NCBI GenBank assembly: GCA_963576725.1
Contig: OY755242.1
Span: forward strand, 1,626,404-1,690,403
Source of the DNA: Azorinus chamasolen
Taxonomy: Eukaryota > Mollusca > Bivalvia > Cardiida > Solecurtidae
DNA length: 64,000 nucleotides
Direction: 5' to 3'
Each line of letters begins with the position of its first letter. The first letter of the stretch is position 1. The notes under the pieces were generated by a model that saw only the letters and a list, made by a program, of their open reading frames with translations, did no database searches and had not been told where the DNA came from. Positions 10,440-21,503 of the stretch are shown here, one piece after another. The position numbers and the translations under genes are program-made.

Positions 10440-11033
10440 CAATTTGCCAGAGAAAACAAAATGTTCATTGCTTGTAATGTTCAACTTTCATTCTTTTCGA
10501 ATTCAGAAGTTGAACATTACACAATGTGGACTTGCCTTGATGTTTGTAGATCTCTTACCTTTCTTTTAGATAATATATTTGTGCGTTATGGGGGTACCAT
10601 ATATCGTCAAGTTGTTGGTGCCCTAACCCTAACCCATTGGTACAAATTGTGCCCCTCCTGTTGCAGGTTTGTTTTTGTATTGCTATGAGAGGGGTTTTAT
10701 GCTTAGCTTCAAACCTGATAAACAGAACGATATTGTTAATGCTTTTAATAACACTTCAAGGTATTTAGACGATATTTTGCATTTAGATAATCTTAAGTTT
10801 GAAACTATGACTTCTTCTATTTGCCCTAAAGAACTGTCTTTAAATAAAGCGAATCAATCTGACATTATATCCTCATTTTTAGATTTGAATCTTTCAATTA
10901 CAAATGATACAGTTTCGTCCAAAATATATGATAAAAGAGAAGATTTTAATTTTGAAATTGTTAATTATACTTTTCTAGATGGAGATGTGCCCCGTTCTAC
11001 ATCTTATGGGGTTTATAGTTCTCAACTTGGACG
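10440..11033 (+). pseudogene. Penelope-like reverse transcriptase, catalytic part (broken, 3' truncated)
   Basis: Continuation of the element interrupted at 8548. The sequence resumes with 'FIACN' and 'LLDNIFVRYGGTIYRQVVG', corresponding to the palm region before the usual GxPMGTNCAP block, which is damaged by a frameshift near 10620. The next frame (10669-11097) carries the catalytic 'SRYLDDIL' box, then 'LNKANQSDIISSFLDLNLSI', 'SSKIYDKREDFNFEIVN' and 'FLDGDVPRSTSYGVY'. After 'SQLGR' (about 11033) similarity to the copy at 42600 is lost. Nonfunctional. Confidence 0.75.
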
Positions 11034-11409
11034 CATTATTACAGCGGTAAATTCACATTTAATAAAATTCCTATTTACAGTCGTTCTCAAGATCTAGTGT
11101 GATAATGTCAAATCTGCCAGAGTATATTCTTGCTGGGTGTGATAGCTATTACGTAAGACACGATAAGAATCGAAATAAGCTGATTAGCGGTCAGATATTT
11201 TGTACACGCTTTAGCCTACGAGACAGGTCATGTGGTCCAACCCACCCTGACCACCATTGCAGTTTCAAACAGGAAGTTATAGTTTAGCCTTTGAATAGAC
11301 AAGTTCGAAAAGTCGGGTTTACGAACGGCAAACCATCGCCGAGAAAATGTAGTTTTATATTTGTTTATATGGAATGGCATCAGTCAACATTTTTATTCCG
11401 CGTTCGGAA
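11034..11409. other. No gene recognised
   Basis: Short frames only; no domain or repeat identified. Confidence 0.4.
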
Positions 11410-11830
11410 TTCACACACACACACGCACGCACGCAGAAGTGGGGGCTATATTGCAATCGCGCATGTTCTAGTGACCTTCCGTCCTTCTGTCCTACGTCCC
11501 TCCGTCCGTCCGGATTTTTGTCCGGAACATTACCCCTGAAGTATTATAGGCACAACTGTGAATCATTTATTTAGATAGAGGGTGATGAGAGGATGTGCTG
11601 TCAACAAGTGTGGTAACTCTAAATTCATTTTTGAGGAAGATATTACCCTTAGTTCCTTTTCAGAAGCAATGTTTGTCTGGAGCATAATTTCTAAACTATG
11701 GTAGACATAACAGTGAAACTTAATTATGGATAGAGGGGGATAAGAGCATGTACATTCAACAAGGGCTGTAACTCTAAACTCATTACTGAATGATATATTC
11801 CGCCTTTTTACTTTTCACAAACAATTAACT
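11410..11830 (-). repeat. Degenerate interspersed/tandem repeat with tccg-rich segment
   Basis: A short (ac)n run, then 'ccgtccgtccgga' (complement of the acggacgg motif seen at 30640-30790), then two diverged copies of about 165 bp beginning near 11525 and 11690. They share 'acataacagtgaaactta' or 'cacaactgtgaatcattta'-like segments and 'tgtaactctaaa.tcatt'. Such mixtures are common in bivalve genomes to my knowledge. Confidence 0.4.
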
Positions 11831-12132
11831 ACTTCTTCATTTCTTCACCAATGAAACTCTAATATTTTGCATAAGCGTTTATAATGACGTGTATATGTGT
11901 GTGACATAAATTTCATGCGATTTATTCCCTGATTGGACCTTAAAAGTATTTTTCACAAGTGTGGATAAAAGTATTATTGAGCTATTGCCTCTTGTATTGA
12001 AGTCATTGGATCTTGTGACAAGGCGGTGGGTAGGGGTATTAATCACCTTTTATGGAAAATGGGCAGAACTACTTTGCATTGTGAGTATAGCTTAAATGGT
12101 GTACATATTTAATTTATCATGATAAATTTTAT

Positions 12133-12215
12133 GGGCGTCTTTTGTCGGTTATCTCCATCAATTCAATTTATAGTTGGCGCTCACACTGAGTAGGTCCCAC
12201 ATTCGGATATCATCT
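12133..12215 (+). repeat. Solo end of element B
   Basis: 'gggcgtcttttgtcggttat' followed by 'ggcgctcacactgagtaggt' matches the terminal inverted repeats of element B (15122 and, in reverse complement, 17688). I did not find a partner end for this copy, so it is solo or truncated. Confidence 0.5.
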
Positions 12216-12698
12216 GATTTTACCGGTTGCCATTGTATATGTTTACTGAAGTAATTCATGATAGGATTTATCAACAAAATGATTTAAATCATGTAGATGA
12301 AATGAAAACTAAAATACAAATGTGTATAAACACGTTTCAGCGAGATAACTGCTGAAACAATGTTTTACCCTTTACTGAAATGTATACTCTTTTCTTTGAT
12401 AGGCTACTTCCGCCATGCATATCTCTCATTTTCATTTTTTTATATAATTATCACTACACTTGCTACTCGCATGTTTTTGTGAATTGTGATGTAGCGATAA
12501 ACTGTAATGTTCAAGTCCTTGAATCAGTACTGTTGTTCTGTTAATCAACACAAACAAACAAATAAACATATTTATACACAGTTTTCTGTACAGAAATTGC
12601 CTTAAGCGCACTGATCTTTACACAAAATAATGTTGAAACATAATTTCGGCGACTTTGATGCTCTGCATCAATATTTTTTGTCATTGTCATTATATGAT
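12216..12698. other. No gene recognised
   Basis: AT-rich spacer between the element B end and the 21-bp minisatellite. Confidence 0.4.
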
Positions 12699-13118
12699 GT
12701 GCGTTTGTCAATATACGATGTGCATTTGTCAATATACGCTGTGCGTTTGTTAATATACGCTGTGCGTTTGTCAATATACGCTGTACATTTGTCAATATAC
12801 GTCGTGCATTTATCAATATACGCTGTGAATTTGCCAATATACGCTGTGTATTGGCCAATATGCGCTGTGCACTGTAAACCTACAACGACAATTTTTAATT
12901 ATACTTTGTGAATTTATCATTAAATGATGTGCGCTTGTCAAAATACGATGTGCGTTTGTTAATATACGATGTGCATTTGTCAATATACGATGTGCAATTG
13001 TCAGTATACGTTGTGCATTTGCCAGTGTGTGCATGTGCGTGTGCGCGTGCGCGTGTGCGTGTGCGTGTGCGTGTGTTTGTGCGATTTGTCAATACACATG
13101 TGCATCTGTCAATATATA
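12699..13118 (+). repeat. 21-bp minisatellite (two blocks)
   Basis: About eight consecutive 21-bp units of the type 'gtgcrtttgtcaatatacgn' run from 12699 to 12870. A spacer of about 40 bp follows, then about five more units, then a (gtgcgt)n stretch and two degenerate units up to 13118. Because 21 is divisible by three, all frames stay open and produce false ORFs on both strands. The same unit occurs in reverse orientation at 31311-31457. Confidence 0.9.
13020..13082 (+). repeat. (GTGCGT)n-type microsatellite
   Basis: Alternating 'gtgtgc', 'gtgcgt' and 'gcgcgt' inside the minisatellite, probably expanded from the 'gtgcgt' phrase of the 21-bp unit. Confidence 0.85.
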
Positions 13119-14216
13119 CAGAACACTCCTAATACAGGATTGTGATATTGTAGCTTGCCATTTTCATGATAAATCCATTTCTTGAGAATGCTTTCTTAAC
13201 AATTAAAAATAGATGAAATTGTTAATAATTTTAAGTTGAATTTTACCCCTTTACTCCATAGATAGTCATTTTACCGCAATTGCAAATAAAGTAGACCAAG
13301 ACAGAAGATCTTAAAGGAACTGTCTGATAAGCATATGCTCTGTATATGGAATCTCATTAATAAATATATACAGTTCCTTATATATATAATATATATGATG
13401 CCTGTCAAAGTCCAGAGAGAAATATTGTCCAATGAATAGTTATTAATTAACAAGAAATGAAATCTTAAATAAAATATTCATGGAGACTTATCCATTAATT
13501 TTCAAAATTGAGATTTATAATCTCTTACCAGTGTATATCTTGTTACAAATGTTAAAATGTTTATTCTAATAGAATGTGGCCAATTTCATTGATGTTATGG
13601 AATGTTTAGTTGTTTGATTTCATTGGCGTTGTCGACAGACCTGATAAGGTCTGGGAGAGTCCGGACACTGACCACACCCTTTCTTTAAAATGCTGTTATG
13701 ATTTAAACGATTTTCACAACTAGCTTGGAAATGTACTTGAAATACATTTAATTTCATGGAAAGTATATATTTTCTGATAATAGAGTACATTATACAGATT
13801 AGATCTATAAAATTCCAGAAGTAAAACAGTGCAGACATAGATTCGACACTGACAGCTCTTGCAGGGCCTGTCTGATCCAGGTCTGCTCTTTTTGTACTTT
13901 GTTTGCAAGTCATTTTGTATTATAGGACGTTTCACCCTTTCAATGGTGGGATTCAGTTGATATATCCTTTGCAAACAGCGTAGAACCAGAACAGAAGGAG
14001 TCCTCTGATCAGCGTCACTTTTTAAAGTATAAGAAAGTTTGATGCAAATCACAACATGAGCCAGTCCAAAAGTGTATACGGAAGTTCAGCATTGAAAGGG
14101 TTAAGCTGGGAGAGAACAATTTCTATAACCTACGATGTGATTCCTGTTAAAGTGGTGAGATAAGCATTTATACTGCACTCAAGATATATGTATTGCAACA
14201 GAGGCCCGTTTAATAC
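13119..14216. other. AT-rich DNA with one hairpin module
   Basis: No gene. At about 13828-13905 a degenerate copy of the window-wide hairpin module is present ('gcagacatagattcgacact' pairing with 'gtctgatccaggtctgctc'). Fragments of related hairpins lie near 13630 and 13970. Confidence 0.4.
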
Positions 14217-14614
14217 CCCAATTCCACAGAGATCACGAATCCAATGAATCACCAAGAATTGAAACATTTTAGGATTCGTGACGATTCGTGGAATTTTGTA
14301 AATGTTCTGGTCCAATTAGTGACGCTCTACGAATTAGCTACGATACAGGTACGATAGTGTTACGAATAGTCGTGGGATTCGACTGATATCGCACGAATAT
14401 TGTAAAGAATTCACTACTATCTACCAGAATCTACTACGAATACTACACGAACGTTAGGAATCAGTTACGAATCAGTTCTGAATACGCCGAATGCATATAC
14501 GAATGAGGTACGAATAATAATGAATTCTTGACTATTCTTGACAATTTGTTTGATTTTCCCTAAGTATATGCATAAAAAGGCACTAAGCCCTGTTTGCAAG
14601 GCATCAGTTCTATA

Positions 14615-14865
14615 ATGGATGTTAATCGTAGAGCAGCTGTTGTGTTAGCCCTGGACTTTGAGCATCAGCACCAGCTGCTGATAGCTAGGAGACTGCTTCG
14701 AAGAAGAAGGAGAAGAGCCCCAGGTTATGGGTTAGTCGGTGGCTAACACCACCTAGAAGGCTAGAATACCGTCACTACAACAGACTGGTGCAGGAGCTGA
14801 GGGTGGAAGATTCAAATACGAGTCATAAGAAAGCACTACACATTAAGTTAACAGTTAAGAGCTAA
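14615..14865 (+). pseudogene. Harbinger nuclease N-terminal remnant
   Basis: From the ATG at 14615 the first frame reads 'MDVNRRAAVVLALDFEHQ', then an arginine run (RRLLRRRRRRAP) and shifts frame near 14720. The next frame gives 'LWVSRWLTPPRRLEYRHY' and 'NRLVQELRVEDS', the WVxxWL...Y..L..EL..ED pattern found at the start of Harbinger DDE nucleases. The rest of the nuclease, including the catalytic residues, is missing: the frame runs into unrelated sequence and stops at 14863-14865. A TATA-like 'tatgcataaaaagg' lies about 45 bp upstream of the ATG. Confidence 0.6.
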
Positions 14866-15491
14866 AGAGTTTAGAATATCTACGAATTCCTACGAATCAA
14901 TTACGATTCAATCACGATTACTAAGAAAGCACTACGAATTTGTTACGAATTAACTACGATCTTTTGGATTCGGGAGTTCGTGGCCAACATTTTGAACAGT
15001 TCAAAACCTTTGTCACGAATTCCCAATTACTCAAGAATTGCACAAATTGATTACGAATATATACGAATTAGGTAAGAACTGCACGATTACGATTCCACTA
15101 CGAATGCTAAAGCTTGTCAATGAGCGTCTTTTGTCTGTTATCTGCCCTTGTCCAACCAGGTGGCGCTGCCACCGAGTAGGTCCTTTCTGAAACATACATG
15201 TATATATCTCTAGTCCCTTGTTACACTTTTGTTATCCATTATTGATTGTTCTCACTTTGATTACACAGGTTTTTGTTTTAAATCGAGAATAACGAAGCAA
15301 TGTGGAAATATATTATTTGCATTTTGAAGTTTTTTTTAATTTTATTTTGCACTTTTCTTTAAAAATAATGCAGATAAATGATAAGTTTACCATAAACCCA
15401 AGAAACCGATAGAATTACATGGCTACATTTCAGACTGCTACTTAAATGTTAAAATATCATTTAACAGATAAAATGCCTTTTAATGCCTTTT

Positions 15492-15558
15492 CAAACAGAG
15501 TAGAACCCAATCAGACAGATCCTCTAGGAACCGTCTAATCAGGATCTGCTCTGTTTGC
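15492..15558. repeat. Hairpin module, type 1
   Basis: 'caaacagagtagaacccaat' on the left and 'aatcaggatctgctctgttt' on the right form a long imperfect hairpin with apex 'gatcctctaggaacc'. Confidence 0.65.
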
Positions 15559-17164
15559 TTATGATAAATATAGATATGATTCCACAGTTTCTGCTATGCC
15601 CCGAAATTCCTGTGTTAATATATCATTATAAAAATCGTTTAATTGATTTCCACGATCACATTATTTCTTACATTTATATTGATAGAGTGAAGGGTTAATA
15701 AAATCGAAAAGTTATAAACTTTTGTGAGATGGGAGGGGACGTTCAATATTGTTTGTGTAACAGTCTAGCAGTGGCATCCCCCCTGTCATAGATAAGTTAT
15801 CACCATATATCACACCCTGCTGAGACCCTTTTGTGTCATAACCTCCAAATTTAATTAGGGAGATATTGTTTATTATGCAATCATGAGGAAAAAGGGGCTA
15901 AACCAGAAATCCAATAAATAAGGGAACAATGGCATCTACTTGACATACATGTATATCAGAATTAAAAAAACAAAACAAAAAAACTTTATTAATATTTCGT
16001 TTTACTTATGCAATTGAAGTTTGATTGTCCGATTTAAGCAAACAAAAACAAACCATACAAAAATAAGAAACAAACAATACATATTGGATACTGATCAGAA
16101 GCTGTTATATAATAGATTGTCGCTAGTAAGAATACTAATCATCTGTTCTGTTTTTAATAAATAAACGTCTTATCTGGGTCCATACCGTTTTATTTAGTCA
16201 CTGAAAATTGCAAGAGAAGTTCAATGTCTTGAAGGCTTAATTTTTAAATGAAGTTGTCAAATTTCTGACTGAAAGAGTTTAAATCTAACCTACAGTGGTG
16301 CAACCGAATGATGTTTGCAAAAATAAAACATTGCAGACGCTGATGAGAAAACCTCTTAAACACAAACACTCGTCACGGTCATTACAATTAGCTGATTTCT
16401 TATGTTGACTGGTCTCCTACATTTTGTAAGGGTTAAATATTTTAATTTTATTTGATATCGTAGGTGATTTCTGATATAAATAAAAACTATACTCGGAACA
16501 CAACAAAAGCACAGTGTACGGTCAAATAGTGTCAATTCTAATCAGTTATTAAACTTTTGTTACAATTCAATCTGGATCAAACTGCTTGAACGTGTTAACT
16601 CCATTTACTCCATACCATGTAAGAAATGGTGGCATCGTGAATATTAATTAGAATTATTTTAAAATGGCAGATTAACACATGAATGTTTTGCGAAAGTAGG
16701 AACTATAAAACTATAGAGAAGACCCCGATCAGAAAGCCCCTACACTGTATAGGAGCCATCTGATCTGGGTCTACTCTGTATGCAAAGACAAACTTTTACT
16801 TGCAACTATATAATTAAAGTAAGTATGGGCTCTCAAATGAACAAAAAGGAAGAAATATTAAAATTTAAGCTATATCGAACAAACAACTGTCAAGGGCATA
16901 TACACAATATCATTAAAGTTGGATTTTACACTATGACAGGGGAAGTGTAATGACCGGTCCTGAAAGTGTAATGTCTACCCCCCTTCTCTGTTTGTGCAAT
17001 AGTTATATTCAAAATGTAAGGAATCTTCATTTCATCTACATTATTTAAATCATTTTTTGATCAATCTTATCATAAATAAATTTAGTAAACACATACAATG
17101 GCGATGGATAAACTCATAAGTTATCCGGATGAGGGACCTACTCGGTGCGAGCGCCACCTATAAA

Positions 17165-17650
17165 AGTACAAAAATGAGTCATGCAGGAAACACCACATAC
17201 AGAACAAACACTCGCCCGAACAGCAACACAAGGAAACAGCAAATGTACATAGGTAGAAAAAACAACAAGAGACGCACAAAGACAAAACAAACATACAATA
17301 GGAGGAAGATTGAAGTACCGCCTTGGAACGGTCAGTGACGAAAGTCACCGGGGGTTTAAACCGGTTTATGGGCGCCCAACCTCACCCTTATTCCATCCCC
17401 ATCCTAAAAGACAAACAGTGTAAATAAACGTATCCCCTCTCCGACTAATCTACAACAACCGCGACAGAAAATACAGTGGTAAAGTGCATGCATAACAAAA
17501 AAAACATTTAATTGAACATACTGTATCCGCCTATCGCTAGTGTACTCAATGATTGAGCTGCAAACAGAGTAATTGTAGAAAAGTAATAAAGGGTACGACA
17601 AAAATGAAATAGTACAGATATCCGACGTTCTCCTTTAAGAGGTCGCCTTC
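17165..17650 (-). mobile_element. Repeat A insertion (486 bp) with 5-bp target duplication
   Basis: The insertion is bounded by the direct repeat ATAAA (17160-17164 and 17651-17655) and splits the right TIR of element B. The uninterrupted version at 12133-12215 reads across as 'ggcgctc' ... 'ataaattgaattgatggaga' in complement. On the minus strand it ends 'catttttgtact', the same 3' boundary as the 32630-33092 copy. This defines a discrete transposable unit with little room for coding. Confidence 0.75.
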
Positions 17651-17732
17651 ATAAATTTAATTTGGGGAGATAACCCACAAAGTCGCCCATTCGATGCGAT
17701 TCGTGGGATTCGTGGTCTGTGTGGAATAGGGG

Positions 17733-18189
17733 CATAATTAATATTACAGTTCTAACATGCCATGATGGCAACTGGAATTTGCTATCGTCACGTGTTAGAA
17801 TTAACGATCATTTCTGTCATACGTGACTAGCCTTATCAGAGATAAGTTGCCTAGATCCGAAAACGTCAAGTAAACTGAATGTTCATAGATGGAAAGTTCT
17901 CAAACAAAGACAATTTTAAGCACGCCTCAGCATATCTAAAAGTTCATGGTTCCGCTTTGTAAAAAGCCATATTGCACTATCTAGTGTATGACCATTATAA
18001 TTATACCTTATATAAATGTTTAATCTAACATTTTATCATTCATAGTGTTATGCGAATTACATCATCAACAATATCCGATTACTGTGAAAATTCCCTTTGT
18101 CGAGCTCTCCACTTAACTGGATATTAATTTCATGTTAAACTTTGGTATGTTTAGTTAGAAACAAGTAATGGGAGCATTAAAAGCCATAG
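17733..18189. other. No gene recognised
   Basis: Spacer between the Harbinger-like element and the 160-bp tandem repeat. Confidence 0.4.
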
Positions 18190-19130
18190 TCCTTTCATTC
18201 CAACTGCTATAATTCCGTGGCAAATCAATGAAGCATAACAAAATTCAAACTTGAACTGTAATTAACTAAAGTAAAACTACAAACCAAGTATCACCCCAAT
18301 ATCAGTTAGGATTTAGAAACATACCCGGGAAACCTAAAATTTCCTGAAAATGTCCAAGTTCAACTGCTGTAATTCCGTGAAAAACAGATGCAGCATTTAA
18401 CAAAATCTTGAACTGTAATTAATTATGTTAAAGCTTAATACCCAATATCACTTCAATACATGCTAGGGTATAGAAAAAAAACTCTGGAAAGCCTAAACTT
18501 TCCTGAAAATGTGTAGGTCAAACAGCAGTAATTCTGTGAAAAATCAATATAGCCTAACAAAGTCATACATGATCTGTAAGTCATTCTAATTAAGCTACAT
18601 TCCAAATATAGCATCAATATCTGCAAGGGTTTAGACAAAAATATCCGGAAAACCTAACATTTCCCAAAATGTTCTAAGTCCAACTGCTGTAATTCCGTGA
18701 AAAGTGAAAGTAGTGTAACAAAATTCAAACTTGAGCTGTAACTCATTATAATAAAGCCACATACCGATTATAACTTGAATAACTGCTACTGTTTGGAAAA
18801 AAAGGTCAGGTAAAACCTGATATTTCCGGAAAATGTCTAAGTCAAACGGCTGTAATTCCGTGAAAAATCAATGTAGTGTAACAAAATTCAAACTTGATCT
18901 GTAACTCATTATAATAAAAATTCATACCAAATATAACATCAATATCTGCAAGAGTTTAGAAAAACAGTCCGGAAATATATAATTGTCCGGAAAATGTCTA
19001 AATCAAACCACCGTAATTCCGTAAAAAGTCAATGTACAAACTTTATTTGTAACTCATTATAACAAAGCCACATATCAAATATCACTTCAATCTCTGTAAA
19101 AGTTTAGAAAACTAGAAAAGTGTCCATAGG
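18190..19130 (+). repeat. Degenerate ~160-bp tandem repeat (about 5-6 copies)
   Basis: The phrase 'aactgctgtaattccgtgaa' or a variant recurs at about 18201, 18361, 18520, 18681, 18845 and 19006, a period of 159-164 bp. Each unit also holds 'acaaaattcaaacttga' and 'tccggaaaacctaa'-like segments. The copies have diverged considerably. Period and motifs resemble tandem repeats reported from bivalve satellite and pearl-type elements, but I cannot confirm identity. Confidence 0.8.
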
Positions 19131-19654
19131 ACACTGATTCCCCCACTTCAGACTTTTTGTCAAAGAAAGTTAGGGCCATTTTAAAGTCATATTCGCAAAC
19201 AAAGGGCCACAGCTCCTAAACGAATGAAGCGGTAAACATGACTATCGAACTGGACCAATATATCAAAGTACTGACAGTACTGAAGGTTTCGGACATAATA
19301 TATATCATATTGATTGTTTTCTGTGGAATTTTCTGAAAATCATGTCAGTAGTTTGGAAGACATTTAAAGAATTGTTTTATGAACATGTCACATACAGGGC
19401 GATTCCATTAGCTCATCTTGGCACTTTGTGCCAATAGAGCCAAAATTGATAGTTTGTGTAGTAAAGAGCCATCACTCCGTTATTTGAAAGTAAGGGTCAA
19501 GTCAAGTCGTGCTTAGCATAATAGAATTAACTATTTCACCATTATCGTTGAATGAGAACACTGTAGGTCTAGACTGGACCCCGGATGATTCTGACCATTA
19601 CTTGGTCAGTACCAAACATATGCAAGAAATATCTGATTTATAAAAACCCTAATT
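19131..19654. other. No gene recognised
   Basis: Unassigned sequence between the 160-bp repeat and the 2.2-kb array. Confidence 0.4.
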
Positions 19655-19770
19655 TCCTTAACCCTTTCCCTGTTCTATGTTTATTCCAAATTTCAATACC
19701 TACTGAATATTTATGGACAAAATAGTTACAATGAAATATGAAAAGTGGCAATTAGTAGCCATTTAAGAAA
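19655..19770 (+). repeat. Detached fragment of the 2.2-kb unit (TTAA MITE left end)
   Basis: 'ttaaccctttccctgttcta' and the following 'ccaaatttcaatacctactg' match the internal segment at 20810-20920 of each array unit, but here the TTAACCCTTT end is complete. Most of the rest of a unit is missing between this point and 19831. Confidence 0.6.
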
Positions 19771-20132
19771 GTAAAGAAAATAAAGAAAGAAAGAGTAGCC
19801 TTTATATATATAAGTGTGTAGGCAAAAGGGGCATTTAACTCAGAATCCGACAACAATATATCGGACTTTTGTAAATACCACAGGAAGGGTATGGAACTTT
19901 CAGAATCCAACGACCTTATGTCGGACTTCTGTTGTAAAAAGACACCATGCTGTTTGAACAAAGGCGTTTGGATTGACAGTAGGTCATTGGTAAAATCTAT
20001 TCATTTTATACTTGGAGATTTCATGAAAAATGGGTCTGTATAATTTGCATATTAAGTATGTACGTTCACTAGTCGTTGTTGCTTTTCACACCTTTGTAGC
20101 GTTTAAATAGAACCATGTAACACTTATATATT

Positions 20133-20203
20133 GGGACCCAAGCGGTGGCCGAGGGGAAAGAGCTGCGTCTATGAATCTCTAGGTCCTTGGTTCGGATCCC
20201 GTC
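20133..20203 (+). repeat. tRNA-Ser-like sequence, array unit 1
   Basis: It starts 'gggacccaagcggtggccg' with A-box 'tggccgagggg' and a B-box 'ggttcggatcc' near 20188, here carrying a G not seen in the other units. A single B-box is present. It resembles a tRNA-Ser/Leu head without a proper variable arm, so it is a tRNA pseudogene or SINE head. Confidence 0.55.
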
Positions 20204-20945
20204 AAAACCAAATGCAAATAGAAAAAAGATTCTAATATATTTTTTATTCTTTATCTTTTTTGATATTCTTTTCTCTAAATACATTTTAAAGCAAACAAAC
20301 TAGAAAACATAAGCATGCCTCTTGAAACTTGTTATTGACTTTTTAAAGCATTATGCTATATTAACATACAGTCCTGGTGTCAATAGTATGCATTTCGATG
20401 AAACGTAGAGGCAGGATCCAGACTTTGTGCTAGGACAACTATGAATTCGAAAGTACCATGTTCAATTTAAAATTGTCACCTGCTCATTATTTTGTGTATT
20501 GCATATATAATTATTTATATTCAATTAGTCTATGCTTTGCATGGTTTTATTTTAAAATTGTCAAACATCTAGGATCCTGATCACAGACCGACACACACAA
20601 TGTACAACTGGCAATTAGGTCACGATAACCTGCATAATATTTGAAAACTTAGTTTGTTTCAAAAGGAATTACTGCACAGTTCAAACTGACTATAAAAATT
20701 CCCTGAGAATTTGAACAATAATTACATCAACAAAAACAATAGTTTTAAAAAGTACATGTATTTAGACACAGAGCGCAAATGGAACGGATCCATGTAAGAA
20801 ACTTGATTCCTGTTCTATGTTTATTCCAAATTTCAATACCTACTGAATATTCATGAACAAAGTAGTAATAATGAAACATGAAAAGTGGAAATCATTAGCC
20901 ATTTAAGAAAGTAAAGAAAAAGATCTTTCAAAATTCCATTAGCCA

Positions 20946-21012
20946 ACAGAGCAGACCCTGATCAGACGACTTCTATAGGAGTAATCAGATCTGGGTAAAC
21001 TCTGTTTACAAA
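20946..21012. repeat. Hairpin module, type 1, array unit 1
   Basis: 'aacagagcagaccctgatca' pairs imperfectly with 'gatctgggtaaactctgttt'; apex 'acttctataggagt'. Equivalents lie near 23152, 25361, 27569 and 29782. Confidence 0.7.
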
Positions 21013-21305
21013 CGCGTGAAAAACATTTATATGAAGGAAAGGGTTAAGTGTTCTAGCACCCAGTCTCTCCTCTCTACCAGTTTGTACAGCTGAAAAAGTC
21101 AGTTTGGAAACATTTTTGCAACTTTAGATTAAACAGACATGGTCGCAAATAGTGAAAACCCTTCAAACGGGTCCATTAAGGAGGTGTTTGATCTGGGTCT
21201 GCACTATTTGCATAAGTGTGTTTGTCAAAATACCCAGGGTAATTAGGGTATCACTTGTACATCTCTGAAATGCATTCAAAAGTATAGATTTGTCACCTTT
21301 TACAA

Positions 21306-21503
21306 TACAGTAAAACCCCTCTTAACCCGACTTCTAGTAGATAAGAATTTAGAAACTTTTTAGGCAGGTGGCTGCTTAATGTACGGTGAAAGTCATGCCG
21401 AGGAGCTTTCTGCATTATTTTCATCCTGCATTAAGCTGCCACCTGTCTCCAAGACTGATATTTATACTAAATTTAAAGTCTGGTTTAGAGGGGTTTTACC
21501 GTA
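21306..21503. mobile_element. Family M MITE, array unit 1
   Basis: Starts TACAGTAAAACCCCTCTTAA and ends 'gaggggttttaccgta'. The palindromic body holds 'gcaggtggctgcttaatg' and 'attaagctgccacctgtc'. Confidence 0.8.

Larger units (their letters stand above)
15122..17688. mobile_element. Element B, non-autonomous TIR transposon
   Basis: The ends are inverted repeats of about 75 bp. Left: 'gagcgtcttttgtctgttat' then 'aggtggcgctgccaccgagt'. Right, read in reverse complement from 17688: 'gggcgactttgtgggttatc' then 'ggtggcgctcgcaccgagta'. It sits inside the Harbinger-like element. Its right TIR is split by a repeat A insertion (17165-17650). The interior (15190-17110) is AT-rich, has no credible gene, and contains two hairpin modules (about 15492-15558 and 16716-16786). 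Confidence 0.6.
14217..17732 (+). mobile_element. PIF/Harbinger-like element, internally deleted, with nested insertions
   Basis: The left end 'ccccaattccacagagatca' and the reverse complement of the right end (17732 leftward, 'cccctattccacacagacca') are matching terminal inverted repeats, followed on both sides by 'cgaatcc..cgaatc'. The subterminal DNA (14219-14520 and 14880-15115) is packed with TACGAAT or its variants. The interior carries a nuclease remnant (14615-14865). From 15122 to 17688 it is interrupted by element B. I could not define the 3-bp target duplication expected of this superfamily. Confidence 0.65.

Noticed and set aside
12541..12858. ILTNAQR-repeat frame, minus strand
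   Set aside because: Derived from the 21-bp minisatellite.
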